NCBI RefSeq assembly: GCF_900102085.1 | Contig: NZ_FMVM01000007.1 | Coordinates: 62,001 to 126,000, forward strand | Direction: 5' to 3' | From: Paenibacillus polysaccharolyticus | GTDB lineage: Bacteria > Bacillota > Bacilli > Paenibacillales > Paenibacillaceae | DNA: 64,000 nt | Part shown: positions 18,194 through 27,391 of the stretch, piece by piece | How positions within the stretch are numbered: the stretch's first letter is position 1 | Layout of the letters: the number at the start of each line of letters is the position of its first letter | Program-made: the position numbers and the translations under genes | Notes under the pieces: generated by a model | Told to the model about the DNA's origin: nothing | What the model saw: the letters and a program-made list of their open reading frames with translations, nothing else | Databases searched by the model: none

Positions 18194-19819
18194 TTAACCT
18201 TCAAAACCTGAGCGAAATACTTCTTTTCCTTTTGCATCGAAAATAACATAATGACTCTTCTTCCCTACAGGCACCCCGCTATACATTCCGTCACCAAGGT
18301 AGTTTACCATGGAATAGGCTGGAAATATCCGTTTGCCCGTTTTAATATTGATTGATGCCGAGATTGAACCATCCTTGGCTTTTAATGCATATTGAACTGT
18401 TGCGATCGGATCAATGTCGTGATAATAGTCGGTACGATCAAGATCCATAATCTCGTATTTCACATCCATCACGATGTTCCCTCGACTATCCACAATCCCA
18501 TAGCTTTTATTTAACTTTACTCGGTATAGTGGATTTTTTGTTGTCAATTTCTCAATCTGGTTATTCATGTAATTCGTTCGCTCAATAAGTGGAATCATTT
18601 CATCGTATTTCGCAGCTAGTATGGATTCACCACGAGTTCCGATCAATCCATACTTACCATTCTTACGAATGACAGCACTTCCCGCTTGAAACAGATTGGC
18701 CTCTTCGTACTGAGCGGGTATTTTAATGTCTCCATTCTTTGAAACATATCCCCATTTTTGATTAACTTTCACAGCCGCCAGATCTTCTGAAAAAGCCTGC
18801 ATATCTGTATAACTGGACTTAAATAGTAGGGTTTGATCCTTTTTATAAAAAGCCCATCCGGAACTTTCATCTTTCATATCTCTTACCGCGTAACTTCCAT
18901 CTTCTGAAAGAATAACCTTTTGTTCACTTTGAGGTTCTACAATCATACGCCCGGATACATCCACGATGCCTTCGCCATTTTGCTTTATTTTCCAAAGTCC
19001 ACTCTGTGGCTCGCCTAACTTGGAATAATATTCATTGAACGAAACAATTAAGCCATCTTGCCTAACAATAGCGCTATGGTTATCGCGGCGGAGCCCCCAA
19101 TCTAACGTATTACCTGTAAATTCAAGTTTGTTTTTGAACTCTGCAGGTACCACGAGCTGCCCCTTATAATTCATACTTCCCCACAACCCATCGATCTTTA
19201 CAGGAAATACCCCGGATTTACGATAATCTATTCTATAATCCATCTCTTCGATGTTAAATGTCGTTAGTAATTTCCCTTTGGTATTGATTAATGCCCACTT
19301 ACCATTCTTTTTCACCATTGCGACTTGATTGTAAAAGCTTGTTCCCTCTTCATATGTAGGAGAAATAACAAATTTGCCTTTCGTATTCATGTAACCAATC
19401 TTCCCATTTTTCTTAGCGATGGCGAGCCCATAATCAAACCAACCAATATATTCAATGCTTTTGTCCTGAAATATCACTTTACCTTTATTATTTATTAACT
19501 GATTTCTATTTACGACTGCTACACCCTGGTTGAACGCATCTCTTGCTAATTGAAACTGTGGCTTAATAACAAATTTCCCTTCGTAATTGATGAATCCCCA
19601 CTGCCAGTTTTGACGAACCGGGATGAGTCCATTATCTGCTCGGTCAGTGAACCACAGATGGCTCAATCCCACATGTTCCTGCGCCTTGTCCCACTCATGA
19701 TAAACTGGCTCGTTTGCTGCTAGCGCAACCCTCGGTATCATAAGTACTGACGCAATGAGTACCAAGAATGAAATGCCCAGAATTGTAGTGAATCTCTGAT
19801 ATGCTGGTCTTTTCTTCAA
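18194..19819 (-). CDS. Exported WG-repeat protein
   Basis: A 541-aa secreted protein. The signal peptide spans about residues 1-37 and ends in PRVALAANEP. The rest is built of WG repeats (KWK-type), short units such as WGFINYEGKFVI, IGYMNTKGKFVI, WGYVSKNGDIKI and YGIVDSRGNIVM, which form beta-propeller or solenoid-like folds in related proteins. The role is probably binding or scaffolding at the cell surface; no catalytic motif is seen. I chose TTG 19819 because GGAGG stands 7 bases upstream and the signal peptide starts there; longer in-frame versions overlap the divergent peptidase gene. Confidence 0.88.
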   Translation of the reverse strand: MKKRPAYQRFTTILGISFLVLIASVLMIPRVALAANEPVYHEWDKAQEHVGLSHLWFTDRADNGLIPVRQNWQWGFINYEGKFVIKPQFQLARDAFNQGVAVVNRNQLINNKGKVIFQDKSIEYIGWFDYGLAIAKKNGKIGYMNTKGKFVISPTYEEGTSFYNQVAMVKKNGKWALINTKGKLLTTFNIEEMDYRIDYRKSGVFPVKIDGLWGSMNYKGQLVVPAEFKNKLEFTGNTLDWGLRRDNHSAIVRQDGLIVSFNEYYSKLGEPQSGLWKIKQNGEGIVDVSGRMIVEPQSEQKVILSEDGSYAVRDMKDESSGWAFYKKDQTLLFKSSYTDMQAFSEDLAAVKVNQKWGYVSKNGDIKIPAQYEEANLFQAGSAVIRKNGKYGLIGTRGESILAAKYDEMIPLIERTNYMNNQIEKLTTKNPLYRVKLNKSYGIVDSRGNIVMDVKYEIMDLDRTDYYHDIDPIATVQYALKAKDGSISASINIKTGKRIFPAYSMVNYLGDGMYSGVPVGKKSHYVIFDAKGKEVFRSGFEG

Positions 19820-19991
19820 CACTATTCCTCCATATAAAAGTAATGTTCTTACTCTTTTATTAATACATAAGTAAAAAGAACTATCAATATGGGAATCCAG
19901 CATTAGGAAGCATTTTTTTAACCAATGTTTTATTAACATGGCAAAATGGATTACAATAGATTGAAAGCAGATTTGAAGGAGGCCTTTTTCA

Positions 19992-21347
19992 ATGAACGAA
20001 CAAGCATATTTTGAGCAAAACCGGGACAAACATCTGGCAGAACTGAACGAGTGGTTATCCATTCCGAGTATTTCCGCCATTTCTGAGCATAAAGAAGACA
20101 TTCAACGTGCGGCACAATGGGCAGCGGATGCACTTACACGTGCGGGTATGGAAAATGTCGAGATTATCCAAACAGCTGGTCATCCCATTGTTTATGCAGA
20201 CCACCTGCACGCACCGGGCAAACCAACAGCCCTGATCTATGGACACTATGATGTACAACCTGTTGATCCGCTAAATCTGTGGGAGACACCACCTTTCGAA
20301 CCAACTATTCGTGACGGGAAGCTGTATGCTCGGGGTGCAACGGATGATAAAGGACAAATTTTTATACATATCAAAGCCGTTGAAGCACTGATTGCCGAAA
20401 ATAAAGAGTTGCCGATCAACGTGAAATTCTGCATCGAAGGCGAAGAGGAAATCTCCAGCCCGAACCTGCCAATCTATCTCAACGATAATACGGACAAACT
20501 GAGAGCAGACATGGTGTTAATCTCGGATACATCTCTTTTGGAAAAAGGAAAACCTGCCATCTCCACGGGCCTGCGCGGCCTGTGCTCGATGCATGTGGAT
20601 CTGTTCACCGCCAATACCGACCTGCACTCCGGTTCCTTCGGTGGCGGTGTACCGAATGCGCTTCATGCCCTCGTCTCCCTGCTGGCATCTTTGCACGATG
20701 AGCAAGGCCGCGTGAGCGTGGATGGATTCTATGACGGCGTTCTACCGTTGTCTCCTGAGATGAGAGAAGAATTCGTGAAGCAAGGCTTCAATGAAGAACA
20801 GCTTCGTCAAGATCTCGGACTGGAGCAATTGTATGGCGAAGAAGGGTATTCCTTTGTGGAACGTGTCGGGGCGCGCCCAACCCTCGAATTGAACGGCGTA
20901 TGGGGCGGTTTCCAGGGCGAAGGCAGTAAAACCGTTATTCCAAAAGAAGCTCACGCTAAAATCACTTGCCGTCTTGTCGCTGACCAAGATCCGCAACATG
21001 TGCTTGATTCGATTGAAGCTCACCTGCGTGCTCATGTACAACCAGGGGCGACATTGCAGATCAAACAGATCGAGAAGGCTTTTGCTTTCAATACCGATCC
21101 GACCGATCCTATCCTGCAAAAAGCCGCAGACGCTTACGAAAAAGTATATGGCGTGCGTGCTCTCTTCACCAAAGATGGCGGCTCCATTCCAATCGTCGAG
21201 AAGCTTTCCCGCGTGCTTGGCGTGCCTGCCGTGATGATGGGCTTTGGTCTGCCAGACGAAAATCTGCATGCACCAAACGAGCACTTTAACCTGGAGAACT
21301 TTGATAAAGGGTTGCTGACGGTCGTGGAGTTTATTAAAAGCTTATAA
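19992..21347 (+). CDS. M20-family dipeptidase
   Basis: A 451-aa cytosolic metallopeptidase. The metal and catalytic motifs of the M20 (ArgE/DapE/CPG2) family are in order: LIYGHYDVQPVDP, ARGATDDKGQ, CIEGEEEISSPN, a dimerisation-domain region with TDLHSGSFGGGVPN, and APNEHFNLENF at the end. The length and sequence fit the dipeptidase group that hydrolyses a broad range of dipeptides using two zinc ions. A GAAGGAGG site precedes the ATG by 10 bases. It is monocistronic and divergent from the WG-repeat gene. Confidence 0.94.
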   Translation: MNEQAYFEQNRDKHLAELNEWLSIPSISAISEHKEDIQRAAQWAADALTRAGMENVEIIQTAGHPIVYADHLHAPGKPTALIYGHYDVQPVDPLNLWETPPFEPTIRDGKLYARGATDDKGQIFIHIKAVEALIAENKELPINVKFCIEGEEEISSPNLPIYLNDNTDKLRADMVLISDTSLLEKGKPAISTGLRGLCSMHVDLFTANTDLHSGSFGGGVPNALHALVSLLASLHDEQGRVSVDGFYDGVLPLSPEMREEFVKQGFNEEQLRQDLGLEQLYGEEGYSFVERVGARPTLELNGVWGGFQGEGSKTVIPKEAHAKITCRLVADQDPQHVLDSIEAHLRAHVQPGATLQIKQIEKAFAFNTDPTDPILQKAADAYEKVYGVRALFTKDGGSIPIVEKLSRVLGVPAVMMGFGLPDENLHAPNEHFNLENFDKGLLTVVEFIKSL

Positions 21348-21363
21348 TCGTTAAAAAACACGC

Positions 21364-21515
21364 TTACACGGAGGTCACTGCGCAGGGAGAATAAGCTTTC
21401 GATCGCTGTTATTCCCAGATTTCTTTGATCCCTTTTCTAAAGGGAGAAATCCGGTAATAAAGGCGAGCGCTTCGCTTCTACAGCTTTTTTCTCCCCACTC
21501 CGTTTAACGTGTAAA
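21364..21515. repeat. Dispersed TIR element, copy B (152 bp, inverted)
   Basis: Same family as 11788-11939 but in the opposite orientation and of equal length. It reads TTACACGG at its left end, then CTTTCGATCGCTGTTATTCC, a CCCTTTTCTAAAGGG hairpin, ATAAAGGCGAGCGCTTCGC, and ends CGTTTAACGTGTAAAT. It lies right after the M20 dipeptidase stop. Confidence 0.75.
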
Positions 21516-21917
21516 TTTTTATTTAACCCCTATAGAGGATAATGTATAAGAGAGGTGGTTCGCTTCTTCAGAATCGATTTCGCCCCCTCCACTACGTTAT
21601 GCGCGTTCCTATAAGTCGTTTTAAAAACGTAATCTAGCTTTTTCGGGGATGAGCAAAATAACACAGGGCGCGCTTGTGGAGGCGTTCCGGTGGCGAACCG
21701 TTCTTTCGATCGCTGTTATTCTCGTTTCAATAATGTAATAACGTAAAAACGATGGCCTAAACGGTCATCGTTTTTTTATTTTCTGTATTTTGCAGTGATC
21801 ATTGCAATACCATATTTAGGTAAAATGTGATAGCCTTCTTATGTACGTTTTCAGTAGTACACTCAAGTCGTATGATGACCACAATCTGAATGATTCTGAA
21901 TGATGAGGTGAACGGTA
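21516..21917. other. Intergenic region with partial repeat and terminator
   Basis: No gene is seen. A second partial match to the repeat core (TTCGATCGCTGTTATTC) lies near 21711-21727. A hairpin AAAACGATG.CC / GG.CATCGTTTT with a T run at 21745-21777 looks like a Rho-independent terminator on the plus strand. Confidence 0.55.
21745..21777 (+). terminator. Rho-independent terminator
   Basis: The AAAACGATGGCC-TAAAC-GGTCATCGTTTTTTT stem, with one bulge, runs into seven T on the plus strand, about 400 bases after the dipeptidase gene. Confidence 0.7.
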
Positions 21918-22490
21918 ATGTCTGCTTCCCATTTGACCAAAACCGCGCTGGCTCATTCGCTTAAATGCCTGATGGAACACACGCCGCTCAATAAAATTAC
22001 AGTGAAGCATCTGGTGGATGGCTGCGGTGTAAACCGGCAAACGTTTTATTATCATTTTCAGGATATCTACGCCCTGCTTGGGTGGATTTACGAAACGGAA
22101 GCGGTAGAAAGTATCCATGAATACCGCAGTTATGATACGTGGACAGAAGGGTTCTACAAAATTTTCTGTTACATCGAAAATAATAAGGCCTTTTGCTGTA
22201 ATACCCTTGAATCCCTTGGGCGTTCTCATCTGGATGGTTATCTCTATCAAGTGACGCATGATCTGATTATGGGTGTCATTGATGAGCTTGCTTGCGGAGT
22301 CAAGGTTCGCGGAGAGGATAAAGAATTTATTGCTAATTTCTATACACTGGCTTTCACGGGTCTCATTATCCAATGGATGCGGAATGACATGAAAGAACCA
22401 CCCAAACACATCATCGACAAGTTGAGTGAACTGATTGAAGGAAATGTAGTCAGAGCACTGCATAAGTATGAGCATAAGTATCAGCACTGA
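21918..22490 (+). CDS. TetR/AcrR-family transcriptional regulator (DhaS-like)
   Basis: A 190-aa one-component regulator. The N-terminal helix-turn-helix is LNKITVKHLVDGCGVNRQTFYYHFQDIYALLGWIY (read in parts), matching the TetR_N signature. The C-terminal part (about 75-190) resembles the DhaS/TetR_C group. The ATG has a GAGGTGA site. It lies upstream of and in the same direction as the oleate hydratase gene, but a terminator separates them. It may control that gene; this is inference from position only. Confidence 0.85.
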   Translation: MSASHLTKTALAHSLKCLMEHTPLNKITVKHLVDGCGVNRQTFYYHFQDIYALLGWIYETEAVESIHEYRSYDTWTEGFYKIFCYIENNKAFCCNTLESLGRSHLDGYLYQVTHDLIMGVIDELACGVKVRGEDKEFIANFYTLAFTGLIIQWMRNDMKEPPKHIIDKLSELIEGNVVRALHKYEHKYQH

Positions 22491-22532
22491 TTAAAGGATA
22501 AAGAACTAATAGGAGTGTAGATAAGGCACATA

Positions 22533-22572
22533 ACAAGCGGCCATCCCGTTAAGGATGTGCGGCTTGTTTTTC
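22533..22572 (+). terminator. Rho-independent terminator after the TetR gene
   Basis: ACAAGCGGCCATCC-CGTTAA-GGATGTGCGGCTTGT followed by TTTTTC, 43 bases past the TetR stop codon. Confidence 0.8.
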
Positions 22573-22744
22573 TATGATCGTAGTTCGAATCAAGCCATCG
22601 CTCGATATTCAAACCTAAAACTAGACATTTTTCCAAAAGTGACTAAAAAACAGACAGCTATCTTCTTTTGCTCATACCTTCTTTCCCGGTGCAGGTTTAC
22701 ATTGGAAATGTGAAGAATACACCATCTTTTGGAGGCGATTGATC

Positions 22745-24325
22745 GTGAAAAAAGAACATGGCTCTAAACAGGTTTATTTTGTCGGCGGCGGTATTGCTTC
22801 TCTCGCGGGAGCAGCCTATTTGGTCAGAGACTGTGATTTCCCCGGCGAAAACATTCACATCATTGAGGAGATGCCGATTCTCGGTGGCAGCAATGACGGT
22901 GCAGGTAATCCGGAACAAGGTTACGTCATTCGCGGTGGACGGATGCTCAACGATGAGGCATATGAAAATCTATGGGAGCTTCTAGCAACCATTCCTTCTA
23001 TCGAACGTCCGGATATGTCGGTCAGAGAAGAAATTACGGCCTTTGATAACGCTAATCCCACACATTCCAATGCAAGGTTAATTAACCGTGATGGTCAGGT
23101 TGAAGACGTGTTGTCCATGGGATTCGATATGGCCGATCGGCTGGCGATGGGCAAACTCATCATTACTCCTGAAGACACGCTGGGTAAATTGCGGATCAAC
23201 GACTGGTTTGCACCCCACTTTTTCCATACGAACTTCTGGTACATGTGGGCGACGACGTTTGCCTTTCAGCCTTGGCACAGTGCGGTGGAGTTCAAACGAT
23301 ATATGCTTCGATTTTTCCACGAGTTTCCACGAATTCAAACGCTCGAAGGGGTCACACGTACCCCCTACAACCAATATGACTCCATCATTCTGCCGCTGCA
23401 TCGATATTTGGAGCCGTACGGCGTAGATTTCACGCTAAAATGCACCGTTACGGATTTGGACTTCAAAGAGGGCGACGGAATCACGGTCACAGGTATGCAT
23501 GTGCGGCGGAACGGTGCCGAGGAAGTGATCGACATTCTTGAAGGCGATCTGGTCATTGTTACGAACGGCTCGATGACGGAAGGTGCTGACCTTGGTTCGA
23601 TGACTTCCGCTCCCAAACTGAACGGCAAGGGTAGCTCTTGGAAGCTGTGGGAGAACATTGCGGCGAAAAAACCGATGCTAGGCAACCCTTCTTCGTTCGA
23701 TGATCACGTCGATGAGTCCAAATGGGAATCATTCACCGTCACTTTCCAGGATTCCGTTTTCTTTGATCTGATGGAAAAATTCACACGCAACCGCGCGGGT
23801 ACTGGAGCCCTTGTTACATTCAAAGATTCGAGCTGGTTCATGTCAGTCGTGTTGGCCTTCCAGCCGCATTTCCGGGATCAGCCTGACCATGTCAAAGTCT
23901 TCTGGGGCTATGGGTTATACCCTGACAACGTAGGGGATTTTGTGAAAAAAAGAATGTGTGATTGTACCGGTGAAGAGATTATGCAAGAATTGATCGGCCA
24001 TCTTCATTTTCAGGAGCACCAAGAAGAGATCATGGCTACAGCCAACTGTATCCCTTGTATGATGCCGTATATCACCGCACAATTCATGCCAAGGCTGAAC
24101 AGTGACCGCCCTCAAGTCGTGCCGAAAGGTTCAACGAATCTGGCATTTATCAGTCAATTTTGCGAGATTCCTGATGATGTCGTGTTCACGGAGGAATATT
24201 CGGTACGCGCGGCACGCATCGCCGTCTACACCTTACTTGGCATCAACCGTCCGGTTGAGCCGATCCATCAATATCAATACGACGTGCGGACGCTGTTCAG
24301 CAGTTTCGTGACTTCGTTTCGATAG
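22745..24325 (+). CDS. ohyA: Oleate hydratase (MCRA family)
   Basis: A 526-aa FAD-dependent enzyme that adds water to the cis-9 double bond of oleate and similar free fatty acids to give hydroxy fatty acids. The Rossmann FAD site VYFVGGGIASLAGAAYLVRD is at the N-terminus, followed by IHIIEEMPILGGSNDGAG, YVIRGGRMLNDEAYENLW, HTNFWYMWATTFAFQPWHS and YNQYDSIILPLHRYLE, all typical of myosin-cross-reactive antigens. It lacks the roughly 30-residue N-terminal lead and part of the C-terminal arm of longer members (about 560-640 aa). I start at GTG 22745, 9 bases after GGAGG. It probably detoxifies host or environmental fatty acids. Confidence 0.92.
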   Translation: MKKEHGSKQVYFVGGGIASLAGAAYLVRDCDFPGENIHIIEEMPILGGSNDGAGNPEQGYVIRGGRMLNDEAYENLWELLATIPSIERPDMSVREEITAFDNANPTHSNARLINRDGQVEDVLSMGFDMADRLAMGKLIITPEDTLGKLRINDWFAPHFFHTNFWYMWATTFAFQPWHSAVEFKRYMLRFFHEFPRIQTLEGVTRTPYNQYDSIILPLHRYLEPYGVDFTLKCTVTDLDFKEGDGITVTGMHVRRNGAEEVIDILEGDLVIVTNGSMTEGADLGSMTSAPKLNGKGSSWKLWENIAAKKPMLGNPSSFDDHVDESKWESFTVTFQDSVFFDLMEKFTRNRAGTGALVTFKDSSWFMSVVLAFQPHFRDQPDHVKVFWGYGLYPDNVGDFVKKRMCDCTGEEIMQELIGHLHFQEHQEEIMATANCIPCMMPYITAQFMPRLNSDRPQVVPKGSTNLAFISQFCEIPDDVVFTEEYSVRAARIAVYTLLGINRPVEPIHQYQYDVRTLFSSFVTSFR

Positions 24326-24416
24326 TAATTGAATACTTGAAGCTTAGGTGTGATTTGGATTCATTTCTATGACTGTTAATATCAAATATTAAATAAAGAT
24401 ATCCAACGAAACTATC

Positions 24417-24487
24417 AAAAGAGCCCTGTCAGAATTAAAATGTACCCTTAGTAAAGGACATTATAATTCTTTGACAGGACTCTTTTT
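24417..24487. terminator. Long stem-loop terminator after oleate hydratase
   Basis: AAAAGAG..CTGTCA..GAATTA pairs with TAATTCTTTGACAGGACTCTTTT across a ~30-base loop; T-rich ends suit both strands. Confidence 0.7.
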
Positions 24488-24647
24488 GAAATGTATCTTT
24501 TGGAAAGCTAAAAAGTTTGTAAGAAACAACCACCATAAATCGAAGCGCCAATGCCAGAAACACACCCTTCGCGAGAGCACCAAACCAACAAAACAACAAA
24601 ACAAAGAGCACACCAACAAGCATAGACAAAAACCAGCTACTTGATGC

Positions 24648-24795
24648 TCTAACGATCACCAGAGAGCTTATTTGAGATAAAACGGCTCTTTTACACCCTC
24701 AAACTGCTCATTTACATGAAATAGCATGTCTGGTGATCGTTAGAATAGAGAACCCTCCGAAATAGGCCAAATAAGCTTCCTCAGGATCGTTAGAG
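24648..24795. repeat. Cluster of three ~26-bp repeats
   Basis: Units share the core TCTAACGATC(C/A)CCAGA followed by (A/G)(A/C)GCTATTT-like sequence. One unit is on the plus strand (24648-24674) and two on the minus (24719-24745, 24769-24795). The same motif forms a second cluster at 60841-61038. Non-coding. Confidence 0.7.
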
Positions 24796-25000
24796 CTTCA
24801 AGCATCATTGCCACAGGCTGGCTCGCTACTCGCCACTAACCGCAACGGTTTCAAATGTGGACGATTAGATTAGTTCCAAGCATGGTTCGATACTTCTTCG
24901 ACATATTGGGGTTATGACTTTTTTTCCCCACTCTACTGGTCGTCAGGATACAGTTACAGGCATGCATCCATCCTCAACCAGCTCCGTCTTTGTTCTAACT

Positions 25001-25372
25001 TTACGGGCGAAACGTAGTAAATTTCAGCATGTGCACCTGCTTGGAGAAATGAGCGATCTCCTGATCTACCCCTCTCGTATCAGTTCCCGCCATTGCCTGA
25101 TTAGCTCGTAGCGTTCTGCGCGTATTTAACATCCCTTCGATGAGTTTCATGACCGTATTGCGTCCACGATGATCCACAATCATGTATTTTTTACGCTCAT
25201 CCAGTTCAATCCATACGATGTTATTAAAGGTTGTGAACAGATGTTTGCGGTACTGTTCCATATCCGTCTCATTGTAATGCTCACCATAAAAAGCATAATA
25301 TCCGTGAATGTGCAGCTTCTCCGCCAGCACGGGGATAAACGGATCATGTTCCAGCATGGCGTTACGTTCCAT
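25001..25372 (-). CDS. Conserved-looking protein of unknown function (123 aa)
   Basis: I do not recognise this gene. ATG 25372 has an excellent GGAGG 8 bases upstream, so it is likely to be translated. The protein is soluble, His/Arg-rich and mixed alpha/beta in appearance, with stretches such as LHIHGYYAFYGEHYNETD, NNIVWIELDERKKYMIVDHRGRN and HFSKQVHMLKFTTF. No TM segment or cysteine motif is present. It lies 76 bases downstream of nagA in the same direction and may be the last gene of the nag operon, though it could have its own promoter. Confidence 0.7.
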   Translation of the reverse strand: MERNAMLEHDPFIPVLAEKLHIHGYYAFYGEHYNETDMEQYRKHLFTTFNNIVWIELDERKKYMIVDHRGRNTVMKLIEGMLNTRRTLRANQAMAGTDTRGVDQEIAHFSKQVHMLKFTTFRP

Positions 25373-25448
25373 GATTCATGCCTCCGTTGATGATCCGCAG
25401 ATCTCATTTTTGAGATCTATTTTAACATATTGTTCAGCGTATTTCCTC

Positions 25449-26663
25449 TCAACAGCTGATCCTTCTGCCCTTTACCCACACCGTATCAATCTCCAAATCC
25501 TCATTCAGCAAAACGATATCTGCCTGTTTCCCCTTCGTCATGGAACCCGTTCGGTGGTCGATACCCAGCAAACGAGCTGGCGTCAAGCTGGCTGCTCTAG
25601 AAGCAGCGATCAGACTCAGCCCTACTTCCTGCACAAGATAACGGAATCCACGAACCATAGTCAACGTGCTTCCTGCCAGAGCGCCGCCTTCTTTCAAACG
25701 AGCTTCGCCGTTCTTCACAATAACGGGCAGATCACCGATCTTGTATTCGCCATCTTCCAGCCCTGCCGCTGACATCGCATCGGTAATCAGCACCAGCTGA
25801 TCGTTGCCTTGTTTCAGTTGAGCAAGGATCGAAATCGCGGCAGGATGCACATGAATACCATCGGCAATGACTTCGGCGCTAATACGCGGGTCACTCAGCA
25901 CGGCTCCTGCTGTTCCCGGCTCACGGTGGTGTAGCGGTGTCATCGCGTTAAACGTATGCACGGCATGATGCAATCCGGCCTCCACTGCGCGTTGTACGTC
26001 ATCGTAAGTTGCATCTGTGTGACCGAGCGCAGCCGTTATCCGCTGTTCCCGTAGCCAGGAGATGACCTCCAGTGCACCTTCACGTTCTGGTGCCAACGTC
26101 ACCTGACGGATGAGACCGGGATATTGCTTTTCCCACCCTTGTAGCCAGCTAACGTCAGGAAGCACGATATGATCCGGATTTTGTGCCCCAGGCCACTTTG
26201 GACTAAAAAAAGGTCCCTCCAAATGCACGCCTTCCAGCTGAGCGTACGGCATTTCATCCGAACGGTAGCGATTTACTTCAGCCAAAACATGATCCAGACG
26301 TTCCTTCGGAGCCGTCATCGATGTCGCCAGCATCGCGGTCGTCCCCTGTGAACTATGAAATGAAGTGATCTTGTCCAATACGTCAGGACTGGCATCCATG
26401 AAATCTTCCCCGTTACCACCATGGACATGGATATCGATAAAACCAGGCACAATTAAGCCTTTCCCTTTGGCAGGAATCGCTCCCGCTTCTTGCCGAAGGG
26501 ATTCAGGCAGACCTTTCGGTATGCCGGCATATACGATTTTCCCAGCGCGCCAGGCGATCAGACCGTCTTCCAGCAGCTCATCGGCAAGTAGCAGTCTGCC
26601 GCGGAGCAAGGTTATGCTTTTCTCACCTTCAGCCTCACTGACTTTAGGATTGGTTTCGCTCAT
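25449..26663 (-). CDS. nagA: N-acetylglucosamine-6-phosphate deacetylase
   Basis: A 404-aa amidohydrolase that converts GlcNAc-6-P to GlcN-6-P plus acetate. The metal-binding HxH is in IDIHVHGGNGEDFMD, with later LEGPFF, LGHTDATYDDV, HTFNAMTPLHHREPG and the catalytic Asp in LITDAMSAAG. The length is a little above the family mean. The start overlaps nagB's end by 4 bases. With nagB and an RpiR-type regulator upstream it forms the usual amino-sugar catabolism operon, feeding recycled or environmental GlcNAc into glycolysis. Confidence 0.96.
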   Translation of the reverse strand: MSETNPKVSEAEGEKSITLLRGRLLLADELLEDGLIAWRAGKIVYAGIPKGLPESLRQEAGAIPAKGKGLIVPGFIDIHVHGGNGEDFMDASPDVLDKITSFHSSQGTTAMLATSMTAPKERLDHVLAEVNRYRSDEMPYAQLEGVHLEGPFFSPKWPGAQNPDHIVLPDVSWLQGWEKQYPGLIRQVTLAPEREGALEVISWLREQRITAALGHTDATYDDVQRAVEAGLHHAVHTFNAMTPLHHREPGTAGAVLSDPRISAEVIADGIHVHPAAISILAQLKQGNDQLVLITDAMSAAGLEDGEYKIGDLPVIVKNGEARLKEGGALAGSTLTMVRGFRYLVQEVGLSLIAASRAASLTPARLLGIDHRTGSMTKGKQADIVLLNEDLEIDTVWVKGRRISC

Positions 26664-27388
26664 CTAACCAGCCTCCCTGCCGCTCGATCCAGCAATACAA
26701 CGACGTTCGGATGACATTGCAGCAGAGATGCAGGGCAGGATGTGGTAATCGGACCCATGAACGCTTCGCGAATAATCTCCGCTTTCTCTTCTCCACGGGC
26801 AATGAGCAGGATCTGTTTTGCTTTTAAAATCGAACCGACCCCCATCGTAATCGCTTGCGCTGGAACTTCCTCGATGCTATCAAAAAAGCGGGCGTTCGCC
26901 TTTCTGGTCTCTTCCTTCAGACCCACCACATGGGTGCGCCCCGTCAATTCCGTTCCAGGTTCATTAAAACCGATATGGCCGTTATGTCCGATCCCGAGCA
27001 GTTGCAGATCCACAGGCCCACGATCCTCCAAACGTAGCTCGTAATTCACACATTCCTCCTCCAAATCTACTGCCTCGCCATTCGGCACATTCGTGCGGGA
27101 TAGATCGATGTCGATATGATTAAACAGCTGCTCATTCATAAAACTGCGGTAGCTTTCACGATGCTCTGTAGGTAAACCTACATATTCATCCAAGTTAAAA
27201 GAAGAGGCCTGGGCAAAGCTCACCAAACCTTTTTGATACAGCGTAATTAACTGTTTATAAATACCCACAGGTGAACTACCTGTTGCAAGTCCGAGTACGG
27301 CACGAGGTTTCGTCTGTAGCAAGCTGGCGATCAAGCCTGCACCTGTCGCGTTCAAATCTTCTTCATTTTCAAAAATACGAATATTCAT
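26660..27388 (-). CDS. nagB: Glucosamine-6-phosphate deaminase
   Basis: A 242-aa enzyme converting glucosamine-6-P to fructose-6-P and ammonia. Motifs: LGLATGSSPVGIYKQL near the N-terminus, SSFNLDEYVGLPTEHRESY (catalytic Asp), LLGIGHNGHIGFNEPG (catalytic His/Glu) and GVGSILKAKQILLIARGEEKA. The length is that of the short monomeric Bacillus NagB type, without the allosteric C-terminal extension of E. coli NagB. It lies 3 bases after the regulator gene and overlaps nagA. Confidence 0.96.
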   Translation of the reverse strand: MNIRIFENEEDLNATGAGLIASLLQTKPRAVLGLATGSSPVGIYKQLITLYQKGLVSFAQASSFNLDEYVGLPTEHRESYRSFMNEQLFNHIDIDLSRTNVPNGEAVDLEEECVNYELRLEDRGPVDLQLLGIGHNGHIGFNEPGTELTGRTHVVGLKEETRKANARFFDSIEEVPAQAITMGVGSILKAKQILLIARGEEKAEIIREAFMGPITTSCPASLLQCHPNVVVLLDRAAGRLVR

Positions 27389-27391
27389 CTG

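Larger units (their letters stand above)
24326..25000. other. Gene-free region (675 bases) with terminator and repeat cluster
   Basis: It contains a terminator at 24417-24487 and a cluster of three short repeats at 24648-24795. The remaining stretches are biased and open in places on the minus strand (24435-24659), but that frame runs through the terminator and has no ribosome binding site, so I see no gene. Confidence 0.6.

Noticed and set aside
20742..21284. 180-aa minus-strand frame
   Set aside because: Lies wholly inside the M20 dipeptidase gene, whose motifs are unambiguous.
21816..22487. 223-aa minus-strand frame
   Set aside because: Antisense to the TetR gene; the TetR HTH and its SD show the plus strand is coding.
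24435..24659. 74-aa hydrophobic minus-strand frame
   Set aside because: It runs through a terminator hairpin, has no Shine-Dalgarno and abuts a repeat cluster, so it is likely chance.
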